Positions 20,890-32,095 of a stretch of 64,000 bases of DNA are shown in pieces. The DNA lies in NCBI GenBank assembly GCA_013407085.1, contig JACCGJ010001503.1:38548-102547 (forward strand). Direction: 5' to 3'. A model generated the notes under the pieces. The model did no database searches. It saw nothing but the letters and a program-made list of their open reading frames with translations, and was not told the origin of the DNA. A program made the position numbers and the translations under genes. Every line of letters starts with the position of its first letter. Position 1 is the first letter of the stretch. The stretch comes from Atriophallophorus winterbourni (lineage: Eukaryota > Platyhelminthes > Trematoda > Plagiorchiida > Microphallidae).

Positions 20890-23165
20890 CCGAAACTGCT
20901 GAATCTGTAGCCACGTTTCATTCATCCGTATTCAGCGCGAAAGAACATGCAATTTACATCCCAAATAAAACCATTTCAAATACGGTTGTCATGAGTGAAA
21001 CACGTCCTTCAAGCATTATTTAGTCAAAAACCGGAAAGTCTCCTGGGGTCGACGGAATAACACCGCTAATATTGAAGCAATGTGCGAATTTGATATACAA
21101 ACCACTCACGTGCCTGTTATAACAAACACTGGCAGAGGAAGTGATTCCTACAGATTAAAAATGCGGAATAATTCCTCCTATTTATAAAGGCTTAAATCAC
21201 TTTAATGCCTCTAATTACCGAACCGATAATCTGTTACTTCTGATTTCAAAATTACTTGAGCGCCTCATTATTGAAAATGTAATGAAACATTTAAAAAATA
21301 ATCAGTTGCTTTCAAGGAAACAGTACGGATTTAGACGGAATTATTCCTGTTTATCTAATTTACTTATAACGCTGGATGTTTGGACAGAAGCGCTAGATAA
21401 GGGTCAAGCAATACCCGACTGCTACCTAGATATCTCCAAAGCACTTGATCGTGTTAACCATAGCATACTACTGAAAAAGCTTAAAAGGCTTGGCATCACT
21501 GGATAGTTGTTGAATTGGCTAAATGATTACCTAACAAATCGCACTACTCAGGTACGTGTTGACGGTGCATTATCGAAACCAATTGCAGCAACTAGCGGAG
21601 TTCCCCAAGGCTCAGTCCTTGGTACGATCCTGTTTCTGGTTTATGTCAATGAGCATTAGACAGTACCGGAAATTGTTCGATGTATTATTTCGTTATTTTC
21701 GGACATCATAGCGATGTGGCGTTGCATCGCCACCCGAGAAGACTGTCTGCTATTACAAAAAGATCTTGAAACGCTTCACATCTTGCCTTTGAAGAACAAA
21801 CTGCCGTTCAATTTCAACAAATGTGGGGAATAGAGTAGAGTTCACATATCTTTGAAAATTGCAGTGAAGTAAAAGATTTGGGTGTCTGAATATGCTCCAG
21901 TTTAAAAACCTCACTTAAAACTAACACTGACTTTAAAAAAGTAACACGTGTCCTTAATCTACTCAAATGTGTATTTGTGAAATTTCCAAAGGATCATGAT
22001 TACATACTTGAGGCCAGTCATTTAATACGGTGTGCAGTCATGGTCTCCGTCGCTCAAGAAGGATATTTAACGTATGCAGCCAATCTACCACCGCTCAAAA
22101 AACTAGTTATCAGCATCCAAAACAAGCCTCATAAAGAAAGGATAGCTCAACTGAATCTGTTCGACTTTGCCTATATACGAATTAGAGGAGACCTTATCCT
22201 ACTTTAAAAAATATTCAATAACCAAAACCATCACTTACAGGATTTATTCACGCAAAGGGATGAGAGAAATTATCGGACCCATGAATATGTGCTGGTGGTA
22301 CCCCATTCCCACTTAAACCGTAGAACGTATTTTTATTCTGTCCGTACTGTTTTAATTCGAACAGTTTACCTTCTACCGTTGCTCACTCCACTAGCCTGCA
22401 TAACATTAACCCCTTCAGGACGGATGTAACCTTTTGGTTACATGAACTTCGCAAGTCATTTTAAGCTAATTTTAACTGAATTTTCAGAATTTTTTTTGCA
22501 CGGCGGCATACAGAATTTTGTCAACTGCAGGGTGGTTTTCTTCTTTGTTCGCAATCATCATTGACTTGTCCACAGTGAAAGAGAAAGTATGTGCTGGTAC
22601 GGGTTTCGAACGTATCCTCACAATTCGCAGTTTTGTGAGCCGAATAAAAATCGTGTGAAAGTCTCAGTTATTATAAATTTTGTTCCAGTATAAACTTAGT
22701 CATGCCTACAAAGACATTATGCAAAAAAATTGAAATAAATCAGAAAATCTTCGAAATGCGTTGCGTTTAAATAGATGTAATCTTTATGTTAAATCTGGCA
22801 GAAGTCACCAAAATCGTACGCTGGTGACTTATGCCGGATGTAACCAATTGGTTACATTTTGTTATTTTCTCAATTATGTGAATATCACAAACTTTTTATA
22901 TTATTTGTGTTATTTAACCCCTGGGCAACTCGTTTCCGAAGAAAAAATATTTTATTTCGGGTTAGAAAATATTTCAGGCATGAAAGGGTTAAAACGAAGT
23001 TAGATGAATTGTTATCGAACTTTTCGTTTCCCGAACACTTATATACTGCTTAATCTAATTCCTTATCTTGTTTTATACACTTACATTTCAATTTCTACCA
23101 ACCTATGGTGCTTGTAAAGCTTTCTGCTTTCTAGACCATTGAAAACCTCTAATTACCTTTAATTA
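20890..23165 (+). mobile_element. CR1-like element remnant (RT to 3' end), split by a piggyBac-like MITE
   Basis: Blocks in order: ETAESVATFHSSVFSAKEHA (about 20890), KSPGVDGITPLILKQCAN (21027), KHLKNNQLLSRKQYGFRRNY (21282), DISKALDRVNHSILLKKLKR (21430), VDGALSKPIAATSGVPQGSV (21560), RIAQLNLFDFAYIRIRGDLI (22140) and, after the insert, KTKLDELLSNFSFPEHLYTA and a stop (22995-23052). The 3' UTR has the family's 'ctatggtgcttgtaaagct...gaccatt' end. Multiple stops and frameshifts; the FADD box is degraded to SLFSDIIAMW. Confidence 0.8.
22410..22988. mobile_element. piggyBac-like MITE (579 bp) in a TTAA target
   Basis: The left end is TTAA (22406-22409) followed by ccccttcaggacgg; the right end is ggcatgaaaggg followed by TTAA (22989-22992). 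Ends beginning CCC..TTC and a duplicated TTAA are hallmarks of piggyBac-type insertion. A subterminal 'cggatgtaacc...ggttacat' motif occurs near both 22420 and 22832. Deleting the insert with one TTAA restores the CR1 C-terminal frame. No transposase frame is present. Confidence 0.75.
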
Positions 23166-23169
23166 AACC

Positions 23170-24180
23170 AAGTTTTATAGAACACAATTGCATGTAGTGA
23201 GCAACAAAGGCGAGTAACACGAGATAAGAATCAAAAATCATAATGGAACACAGCGCAAATATCAAGTTAGCAAAATACGTTCGAGTAATTACAGGAGAGC
23301 ACCAATCTCGACTATCGATTAAAATAAACTCAACAACTATTGAGGTATATTGATTGTTGAACCTGATGGTGGAATGGTAACGAAGGTGTTTTTCCAGCGG
23401 TTTTAGAATATTTTAACAATACGAAATCTGCTATTCTGTTCAACAGATGCGAAACACGTGTCAATGTTTGTAAGTGAAAAAAAACACAAAATCTCAAAAT
23501 TTTTTAATTTAAGGGATATGTATAATTAGTTTATTAATATAAGCGAAATTGTTCAATATTATGTCAGGAAATGCAATCAGTAATACAGAACTATTGGTTG
23601 ATAATAAATGTAGAGTTAAAGCAGTTGAACATTCGACAGCATAATAAACACATTAGTTTAACTTGTTTCGACATACGTTTATCGAGGATTAACAAGAATT
23701 CAAACGATATTTTAACTGAAAGAAATCATTTGTTTACAAGAATTCTTGATGGGATCAAGCGCTTGAAACACTATTGCATATAGTAGTAGTAGTAGTAGTA
23801 GGCTGCGACGTCTCCACACATTCTTAATCTGATCATTCCCTGTTCTTAAATATCCATTTTACAATGATTTCGTTTTATTGTAGCTGCAGAAAGCAATTTT
23901 ATGCAAGTTGTTTATGATCCTGAATTGCATTCGCCAGTTTACAAGGTTTCGTCATCTTCATCGTACAAACCGTTACTCAAGCGGATCCATAACACTCTCA
24001 CAAATAAATAGATTCAAAATTTCGTAACATTGTATCATTCCAATGCTATGAAAGAACGAAGTGTTATGAGAAAAATGACGAGACGGAATTTGCCGAGCTT
24101 TATTTGAAGCGACATAAATTTAACCTCAACATTTATTACATAAAACGGTGCTTAATAACAGAGAAATGTGAATATTAAAA
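23170..24180. other. No gene recognised; short (TAG)n tract
   Basis: AT-rich sequence. A (tag)7 microsatellite lies at 23781-23801. No coding or repeat signature was otherwise noticed. Confidence 0.4.
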
Positions 24181-24183
24181 TGC

Positions 24184-25113
24184 GGTTTACTGACATTTAT
24201 TCGTCAGACACTTAATCCCCAGACATTTAATCAACAAATCACTTCATCCCCAGTCAGTTAAACTGCAGTTTTTCCAGTTTGATAACTTCTGAAGAATGCA
24301 GAATACATTCAAATGAATTTATTTAGCAGGAGAGATATGCAATTGATTTTAAAAACGTCAATCTTTCCGTTGTTGAGTATCGCCGAATTGCTTGAGATGT
24401 CCTGGCGCATATCTGAGCATACTTCTTCTTCTGTTTGATATGAACCCCAGCACTTACTTGAAGAACAGTGACCGTATGATGTCAGCAATCCTTTCCCAGA
24501 CCGTTAAGAAATATCCACATGGTAGGATTTTGGCAAGAAAAGAGTGACTGTAATGCATGATGCCAGCATTCTACAGCATTATACGTCCGAGCAACACCAC
24601 TATTTGCGTCTTCAAACTTATTCCAGGTTTCAGGTTGAAATATAGCTTGTGTAAAGTTTACTCTTCTACATTTAATTCGTCGACCTCGAACAAAGGTATG
24701 TTCAAACTAAGATAACAGTTCATTTATCCTCTCACTTTGAGGCATAGATTCGGCTAAAATCTCAAATGTGTCGACTATATCATTCAACTGCACAAAAGCA
24801 AACGCTGGTAGGCATCTAATCATGAGCCGTAAATCATCGTCTGCCTCATAATCGCTCTACACTTGTGTGTGACAAACTTACTACATCTCCAATTAATATG
24901 GTCATTATTTGATGGCTTCTCGAACCCATGTAAATTAATGTCCTTCGAACTTTGCTACTTCTACCATATTCAATAGTCATTGCACATATTTTTAATAACT
25001 TCTTATCTTAAATCTTATCTTAAATAATTGACTGGGGATGAAGTGATTTGGGGATTAAATTTCTGGGGATTAAATGTCTGGCAATCAATTGTCTGGCGAT
25101 TAAGTGACCAACC
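24184..25113. mobile_element. Mutator-like fold-back element with tandem-repeat arms, copy 2
   Basis: The left arm starts ggtttactgaca and carries gacacttaatccccagacat and related units (24184-24300). The right arm (25030-25113) has the complementary ctggggattaaatgtctgg units and ends gattaagtgaccaacc. The core 24390-24580, read on the minus strand, matches the transposase remnant of copy 1, so the core is inverted relative to copy 1. No perfect target duplication was found. Confidence 0.7.
24390..24580 (-). pseudogene. MULE transposase C-terminal remnant
   Basis: The minus frame reads ECWHHALQSLFSCQNPTMWI then FLNGLGKDC, a stop, and VSAGVHIKQKKKYAQICA. The W-H-(x)5-SLF...P-x-x-W-x-FL pattern is the MULE transposase C-terminal signature. 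One in-frame stop and no catalytic region. Confidence 0.6.
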
Positions 25114-25289
25114 ACCAAAAATACATCATCTCTAAACGGAGAAAATTTGTCCCAAGCTCCATTCGATGAAATATTTCACGATAAACTCGACAAAAGCCTT
25201 GATATAGGGACGGATTTGATGACTATGAAATAGAATGACACTAGTTTATCGGTGAAGATCAACATGAGCAAACTAAAAGCGATCGAACT

Positions 25290-25565
25290 GTGCAGTCGCA
25301 TTTTTTGTTGCTCTGACACTTCTGCTCATATCTTCGCCGAATCTGCTTGGATTTCTCTCATTCCAAAAATTCTGTGCTACCTCCGATCATATCTATCGGA
25401 ATTTATTTGTTTTGCTCTTGTCAACGGATTAGCAGCAAAGTTATCATATCGGTGTAATTTTCACAGTATGCTCACGCGCGCAAACTTTTTTTCAATCGCT
25501 AACTATTCTACGGTTTTTGCTATCATTGCAAAGATCGCGTCGAGCTACTCATTTTGTCACTTTTG
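25290..25565 (+). repeat. Diverged second copy of the CR1 5' UTR
   Basis: gtcgcattttttgttgctct (25295) and 'tttttgctatcatt.caaagatcgcg.cgagctac' (25515-25550) parallel 26945-27200 upstream of the CR1 ORF1, with the same spacing (about 260-270 bp). The 129-codon plus-strand frame over it (25252-25641) is probably fortuitous, since the CR1 copy has a different frame there. Confidence 0.6.
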
Positions 25566-25868
25566 TGTCCTGGGCGCTGTTAAAGTTTACAACGTTTTAC
25601 ACAAATTGTCCTTCAACCGAATGTTCGATTTTAAAAACTGATTCAGGTCACAAGATTGACCTTAACTTCGCCTGGTTACATAATAATTCAATAATCCTCT
25701 CTGCTGCATTCGTGTTCCACGCGGTTTTGCTCATTCTGTCAGCCTGGCAACAGGAACCGGAGGTAAATGAAGCGTTTTGAACACGTCACAGGCTAGAATT
25801 CTTTGTAAAAACGACATTTAACAGTGTCATAATTATTAACTCTGTTTACAACTGTAAGGACTGGTTAT

Positions 25869-26130
25869 GTGAGCACCGCAATATATTGGTCGTTTATAAG
25901 CGCCTGGACAGCTTGGCCAAGAATCACTTTGTGATTCTGTATTTAATCATCGTGGTTCTTTGTAAGAACCCTATGTAACAGTAATCAACAAGTATAACTT
26001 TGTTTTCCACTTTACCACTGTTTCAAGGCTCACTGAAACTGATCATACTGTCTCCACTTGATGACGGAAAACAGCCAGAAACCGGTAGCGGTGTGTAAGG
26101 GATGGGGATGTGAGCACCACAATATATTAA
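25869..26130 (+). repeat. 241-bp hammerhead repeat, single unit
   Basis: gtgagcaccgcaatatatt at 25869 recurs as gtgagcaccacaatatatt at 26110, a period of 241. The family's two palindromes occur at 25925-25945 and 25953-25972. The hammerhead is on the plus strand at 26054-26095, but the core is UUGAUGA (C3 changed) and helix I has a mismatch. GAAACCGGUA is intact. Confidence 0.7.
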
Positions 26131-26239
26131 CCAATTATTTATCACTAGACCCATATGATCAAGAACGAATTAGAAAGAATTGGTAGCAAAAAGCATGAAA
26201 CCATTTTTACGAATATCTTCATTTGCATACAACTTTATC

Positions 26240-26305
26240 ACGCACACGCACACACACACCAAGGCCGGTTTCGGGTTTATTAATCATCATGTAGGGAGAT
26301 TATAA
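26240..26305 (-). repeat. (CA)n tract with degenerate hammerhead-like segment
   Basis: cacgcacacgcacacacaca is followed by sequence whose reverse complement has 'atgatgattaata..ccGAAACCGGC', resembling CUGAUGA..GAAACCGGU with three core or palindrome changes. A related layout occurs at 36380-36435. Sequence following it ('gtagggagat...atcaggatc') matches 41037-41052. Confidence 0.4.
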
Positions 26306-26446
26306 TCAGGATCTCCATTTCGTGAAACAATAGAGAAACGACTAACAGTGTATGAACTTTTAAGCTACTTTTGGATAATGCTTCTTTTCTGTTTTTCTTC
26401 ATATCCTTTAAAATTTTGTCTCTATACGTTGTTATTTAATAAGTGA

Positions 26447-26505
26447 ACCCTCACCGTGCTGGTGAGGAGAAGCCACCGCTTACTTTTCCAGCCTCGGGTA
26501 CAAAA
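26447..26505. repeat. Hairpin repeat, second copy
   Basis: 'cctcaccgtgctggtgagga' and 'cttacttttccag' match 2815-2860. The hairpin is tcacc/ggtga with a five-base loop. Confidence 0.5.
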
Positions 26506-27259
26506 GTTGTGCAGCTTAAAGACAGATACGTTACAACCGTGGCGAACTCTGGTAGTGGCTGCACTTTTCAGTGACATTCCGCGAAAGAATTTCAGGACCC
26601 CTGGATTAGCAATCAGCCACTCCACATGACTAAACTAAAACTGTTTATCGTTGCCAGCGTGGTTGACATTTGTTGTTTTGCGGGGTCAGCTGGTCAAAAT
26701 ATCTACAATTATCCTCCGCAACTTATATCTCAATTCTATTTGGTCATTGGTGGAATTCAATGGAAAATAAACGCATTAACTAGAACCCAAATTACACCGA
26801 CACTATACGAACAAAAAGAGGTGTCAAATAGTTTTCGGTAATGAAGATTTGATAATTTGAACTTGTGAAATTAGCGTCTTTATAACGTATTTTGGTTCTC
26901 ATAATCAAATCCCTTACACATCACATAAGTTCATTCCGCGTGAGGTCGCATTTTTCGTTCCTCGGACATTTTTGTCCGTATCTTCGTTGCATCTGCTCGG
27001 ATTTATATCGTTTAAAGTATTCTGTCTACCACTCAACGACGCCTATCGGATTCCATACTTTTCGATCGCTCAAATCGAACTATAGCAAAGTTACCAGTTT
27101 TGACGGAAAAGGCCAATTTGTTCACGCGTACAAAGATTCTCGCAGAACAAGCTACCCTGTGGATTTTGCTATCATTAGAAACATCACATTGAGCTACAGG
27201 ACACCTTGCTCCATATTCTATCTTCTGTAAGCACCGAGTTATTGAGGATTATTTGTTCA

Positions 27260-28794
27260 ATGCCGAAACCACGCCTGCAACCACCGGCAGCTCACTCAAC
27301 TCGCAAAACACCAGTTATCGATCAACCGACAAGCCCTACGCAGCCCATGAACATGTGCGAACGTGTAACGAGGTCCACCGCCCAAACAAACAAATCGATC
27401 GATCTTGCTGTGACCGCGACACGGGATCCGTGTGACCTCTGTATCACATGTCTAACCCCGGTAAGCGTTGATAGCGTTTCAGTTAAATGTACTTTTTGCG
27501 GGTTCCGTCAACACGCGTCATGTGACAACAATTTGATTGATGACTGTGTGCGTTTTGTGAAAGACGAGAAACATCCATCTGTTTGTTTTGTTTGTTTTAA
27601 CTGTAGACAATCCAATGAAGGCGTTCGCCACAACACTAAAGACACCGTTTGTAGGACAATATCAGCTCTCGATTTAGAGAAATCTAAAGACTTTGAAGAC
27701 AAAATTGAAAAACGAATGTCTGCTCTAGAGCAAAGTCTACAGCGAGTTGAATTTGCTATAATCGCGAATGAACAGGTTTTTCATGCATCATCGCCCGTAG
27801 TGGAAATCAGCGATAGAGCAAACGCCGATAAAACACCACAAAAGTCAACTTTGGTTAGTGGTGCATCTTCGGGGATTAGTGGTGATCCAATGCGACAACA
27901 AAGGAGCCATAGAGATGATTTCGTTACTAAGTCGCGTAAGACAGCATCTGCTGTGAATGTAAAGAGGAAAACGAATACAGTCAACAGTGAGACACCTCAT
28001 CGACCAGCACCGGTGCAACCTGCTGGTGGTTTAATGAAGAAGACCCATAGTCTCAGCGTAATTTGCACTAACGTTCCTGAAACAAATGATGCACTGTTCG
28101 ACGACAGGAAAAAGCACGATTTAGCCGAATGGAGCAGACTCTGTGACATGATGAACCTGGTTCCCATTAAACCCTCAGCTATAGTTCGTTTAAGTCGACA
28201 CCCGAAATCACCCCACCAGGGTGATCCGAGATTACTCAAGGTGATATTGGAGAACGAAAACGACCTGGAAAACATTCTATTAGACTCATACTATTAAGGA
28301 GTGTTGCTGGCTCAAAAATCCGTATTTTCGCTGATCTCCCATGATGGGAACGAAAATCAAAAGCCTCCGATCGGGCATCAGCAAGAAGTTTAAGAAGTTT
28401 AGTACTGCTTGGTGTTCCTGAGTGTGCTGAAAATCTAGCACCTAATCAAACAGAAAAACATGATAGACAACAATGGAAGTTTATATCCGAAACTATCGAT
28501 GTAAATGAAACTGTCGCAATAGATACGTTCAGGATACCCAAGTCCATCCAATACAAAGGGGATGGACCCCGACCGCTTAAAATCACCTTCCTAACTAGCA
28601 ATATGGCTGATTTAATTCGAGCACAATGGACTCAAAACAATCGCAAGCTATCAAGTGGTGTCAGAATGAGTGCTCCGAAAACAAATAAACTAGATCCTGC
28701 AGACAATATACCACCCACAACCCCAAGTCAAGTCATTTCAATTAGCTCTCCAAAAAACGATATGTGTCCGACTCATGCCGAGTCGGAAAAGTAG
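27260..28794 (+). pseudogene. CR1 ORF1 (PHD-finger protein), frameshifted near 28280
   Basis: ORF1 proteins of CR1 elements bind element RNA and act as chaperones. The start chosen is the ATG at 27260 (MPKPRLQPPAAHSTRKTPVI); an in-frame upstream ATG exists at 27206 but lies in the UTR-like block. A C4HC3-type PHD-like finger spans about residues 60-115: CDLCITC, VKCTFCGFRQHASC, CFVCFNC. A coiled-coil-like stretch follows (DFEDKIEKRMSALEQSLQRV). The frame ends at 28297 in DSYY, but the downstream frame continues the same protein (SLRSLVLLGVPECAENLAPN at about 28385) to a stop at 28794, so one indel near 28280 splits it. Confidence 0.75.
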
Positions 28795-30962
28795 AAACGA
28801 CTTCAACGCCTCAGCTGTATACTGCGAACCGGATTGAATTTATGCTTAATAACCCTCAATCTTTGCCAAACATATCACAACTTGGAACTAAAACTAGTCT
28901 TTCACATTTTCCATCATTCTTAACCCATAAAACCATAAAGTGTCTCTATACAAACGCGCAGTGTCTGAGAAACAAAATACAGGAGCTTGATACCGTATGT
29001 ACACAGCACTCACCGGACTTAGTTGCAGCTGCCATATTTCAAACGCCACTCCTGGTTATGGGAGACTTCAACCTTCCAAACTTGATGGAGAAAAACGCTC
29101 TTTCAACGAATTCGCTCGACGATGCGTTTCAAGAACTGATGTTCGATATTCCTTTTTATAACCACGTATTTGATAACACTAGATATAGAGATGGTAACAT
29201 GCCATCCGTCCTGGATCTAATACTAACGAGTGAGGAACATGCCGTCGAAAATCTGAGCTACGAAACTCCATTGGGTTCTAGCGACCACCTGGTACTCTTA
29301 TTCGATTATGTTTGTCAAGCTGAGAGAACGAATGACATCAACAAAACAAAACTACAACTGGATATTGGAAGTCTTCACAATGCTCTTCGAACGATTTCTG
29401 ATTGGAAACCAGACACCACGGACGTGCATCGTTCTTGGGTAAACTTCATAGAGAAGCTGTGTGATGAAATAAACCTACATTCCAGATTTGTGCCAAAGAC
29501 AGCGAAAAAACGATTTACCTTCACGTTGAGAAGCCGCACAAGGAAGTGGATTAAGATACGCAACGATGCATGGAGAAACTATGTCCAGAATCCGATGCCA
29601 TATAATTGGGAAACATATCGTCTGTTGAGGAACAAGGTCACCTCTCTTATCACCGAGGACAAGCAGTCTTATCAGACAAGACTACTGACCATAATGGAGC
29701 GGAACCCCAAAGTCCTGTACCATATCGTTAACGCTACATCAAAAATTAAGCCAGGAATATCAGCACTATGCACACCAAATGGTCTAACTACGACTGCGTT
29801 CGAGGCTGCCGAAGTTCTTGCAGGTTACTACTGCAAAGTTTTTAGCCCCAAGGAATCAGTGCATCTTACGCCGCATTCGATCGGCTTTTCCAATGAAATA
29901 CTAAATGAAATCTCAATAAACAATGAGTGTATCATGCTCAGACTTTTTCGTTTGAATACCGCAAAGTCACTAGGAGCAGATGGAATCACTCCTTTTATCC
30001 TCAAACGATTCGCATCCTCATTGTGTGGTCCACTCAGCACGTTCTTCCAAATTTCGCTCGAAAATAGTATCGTTCCCGCGGAATGGAAATCTGGCATCAT
30101 CACACCAATCTACAAGGGCGGGAGTCGATCTGACGCTGCGAACTATAGACCAGTTACGCAGTTGCAAGTAATTTCTAAAGCGCTAGAGAGTTTAGTAGCG
30201 GAAAAGATCACCCATCACCTCGAAAACAATAGACTGCTTGCGACTGAACAGCACGGTTTCAGGAAACATCACTCATGTCTATCTAACCTCTTACTCACCT
30301 TAAACGACTGGACTGAGTGTGTGGACAATGGTTACTCCATCCACGCATGCTTTTTAGACATGTCAAAGGCTTTCGACCGCGTCAATCATAGTATTTCAAT
30401 CCGGAAACTTGAATTGCACGGGATAACAGGAAAACTTCTTGCTTGGCTAGGAAACTATTTACGCGACAGGAGTGCCCAAGTCAGAGTGGACGGCGCCTTA
30501 TCGAAATCATTTAAAATTACGAGCGGAGTGCCCCAGGGTTCGGTCCTCGGACCGATTTTGTTTTTGATCTACGCAAACGACATTCCCGAGCGTGTTAAAT
30601 GCAAGATTATGTTATTTGCAGACGATATAAAGCTTTGGATAAGCATACGTACAAATGATGACTGTGAAACTTTGCAGAAGGATCTAAACACATTGCACGA
30701 TTGGTCTTTGAGAAACAAACTACCATTCAACTTCCAAAAGTGCAAGGTGTTAAACATTGGAAAGACTGTTAATTACAACTACACTCTTGGGTCCCACCAA
30801 CTCGTCTGGACAACTGAAGAGAAGGATTTGGGTGTTTGGACCAGTTCAAGTCTGAAGACTTCACTGCAGTGCAAAGCGGCATACAAAAAGGCGTCACAAG
30901 TATTGGCGTTATTGAGACGAATTTCGGCAGATTCTCCAATCAGTCGGTGCCCCGTATCATGA
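28764..30962 (+). pseudogene. CR1 ORF2: APE-type endonuclease (internally deleted) and reverse transcriptase
   Basis: The 732-codon frame starts with IKCLYTNAQCLRNKIQELDT, the first motif of the apurinic-like endonuclease, then passes directly from SPDLVAA to LLVMGDFNLPN. The usual 100 or so residues between, with the catalytic Glu ('TETW') and 'YRPP' motifs, are missing. The SSDH motif near the end of the domain is present. RT motifs are intact: KSLGADGITPFILK, AFDRVNHS, SGVPQGSVLGPILFLIYAND, LFADDIKLW. The frame ends in SRCPVS because of a frameshift near 30920; the rest of the protein is in another frame at 30930-31435. It could reverse transcribe but not nick its own target. Confidence 0.85.
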
Positions 30963-31435
30963 ACACCTATTTGAGACCAGCGATGGAGTACGCTGTTCAG
31001 GCTTGGTCACCCTGGATTCAGAAAGACATCAATCTTCTGCAGCGTATTTACCACCGAACCACAAAGCTTGTACCCGGACTAGCTGCTAAACCATATGAAG
31101 AACGTTTGAGGAGTCTCAATCTTTTCGACTTTCGCTGTCGTCGACTAAGAGGTGACCTGATACTGATGTACAATATTATGCACGTCCCTAACCATCCCTT
31201 GTCCAAACTTTTCACACGCTCGCCACCCCGTGCCAGTCGAAAACATGAACTTACAGTGCTTATTCCCACTTCAAGACTGAACTGTCGAAGATACTCGTAT
31301 GCTGTACGTGTAAGTTTCACATGGTACACCCTCCCCTCCACTGTTACACAATCAGCCAACCTGGATATTTTTAAAGCTAATTTGGACAAATACTTGAGAG
31401 ACAACCCCAACTTTGATACGATTTACAATACATGA
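30930..31435 (+). pseudogene. CR1 ORF2 C-terminal part after the frameshift
   Basis: The frame from about 30925 reads FGRFSNQSVPRIMNTYLRPA, MEYAVQAWSPWIQKDINLLQ, RIYHRTTKLVPGL, FDFRCRRLRGDLILMYNIMH and ends DNPNFDTIYNT with a stop. The same region occurs at 37.1, 56.2 and 62.6 kb in other CR1 copies, which shows where the shift happened. Confidence 0.8.
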
Positions 31436-31555
31436 GTTTTCCTATTCTTCTTTTTTATTGTATATACCTCATAACTGCATCCTATGGTTATTGTTAAGCT
31501 AAATGCTTTTTAGACCATTACAACTTTGAATCACTTTGAATCACTTTGAATCACA

Positions 31556-31790
31556 TCACAACGGGTTTTTGCTGTTTACAATCGTCAGGTGGAGACAATA
31601 AGATCATGTTCAGTGAGCCTTGAAACAGTGAAAAAGCGGTAAACAAAATTATACTTGTAAGCCACTGTTATATAGGGTTCTTATAAAGAACCACGATGTT
31701 CAAATACAGAATCACAAAGTGATTCTTGGTCAAGCGCTTATAAATGAACAATGAATTGTGGTGCTCACATCCCCATCTCTCACTCTTTTT
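31556..31790 (-). repeat. 241-bp hammerhead repeat, diverged unit joined to the CR1 3' end
   Basis: 'caggtggagacaataagatc', 'cagtgagccttgaaacagtg', 'cagaatcacaaagtgattct' and 'gtggtgctcacatccccat' define the unit. The GAAAC part is decayed (cgggtttttgctgt), so no ribozyme is expected. It starts within about 10 bp of the CR1 terminal repeat. Confidence 0.65.
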
Positions 31791-32095
31791 AATTTCAAAA
31801 CATTTAGCGGTGCGCATCGATCGGTTTAATTCCGGTTCGTGCATGTTGATTAGATTTGTGACCTTAATTTGTGCCAAATGAGACGGCTGATCACGCTTCG
31901 TGAGCCTATTAGAAGCTCTCACGCTCACTCGCATTGAGCTGTGTAACAAAATCACATGTTGTCTAAGTCGATGTCATGAAATTAATCACTTAATTGATGA
32001 AATTAATAAAATAAAGTTTTGTGTTCATTTTACACCACCGGAAACCTGGTACAAGCTGTTATTAATAAACGATAACATTTTCTTGTTAATTACAG

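Larger units (their letters stand above)
26890..31555 (+). mobile_element. Near-full-length CR1-like non-LTR retrotransposon (defective)
   Basis: 5' UTR (26890-27259) with a partner copy at 25.3 kb; ORF1 with a PHD-type zinc finger; ORF2 with endonuclease remnant and RT; 3' UTR containing catcctatggttattgttaa and gctaaatgctttttagacca; terminal three tandem copies of ctttgaatca. This layout is that of CR1-like elements known in schistosomes (SR1, Pido). Three lesions make it inactive: a frameshift in ORF1 near 28280, an internal deletion in the endonuclease near 29030, and a frameshift near 30920. The low damage elsewhere makes it the youngest CR1 copy in the window. Confidence 0.8.

Noticed and set aside
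22761..23003. 80-codon frame within the MITE
   Set aside because: It crosses the MITE right end into CR1 sequence and has no transposase features.
25252..25641. 129-codon plus-strand frame
   Set aside because: It overlies a diverged CR1 5' UTR copy. The homologous region of the intact CR1 does not preserve the frame.
28603..28794. Separate small gene of 63 codons
   Set aside because: It is the C-terminal part of CR1 ORF1 after a frameshift.
31048..31410. 120-codon minus-strand frame
   Set aside because: Shadow of the CR1 ORF2 C-terminus.
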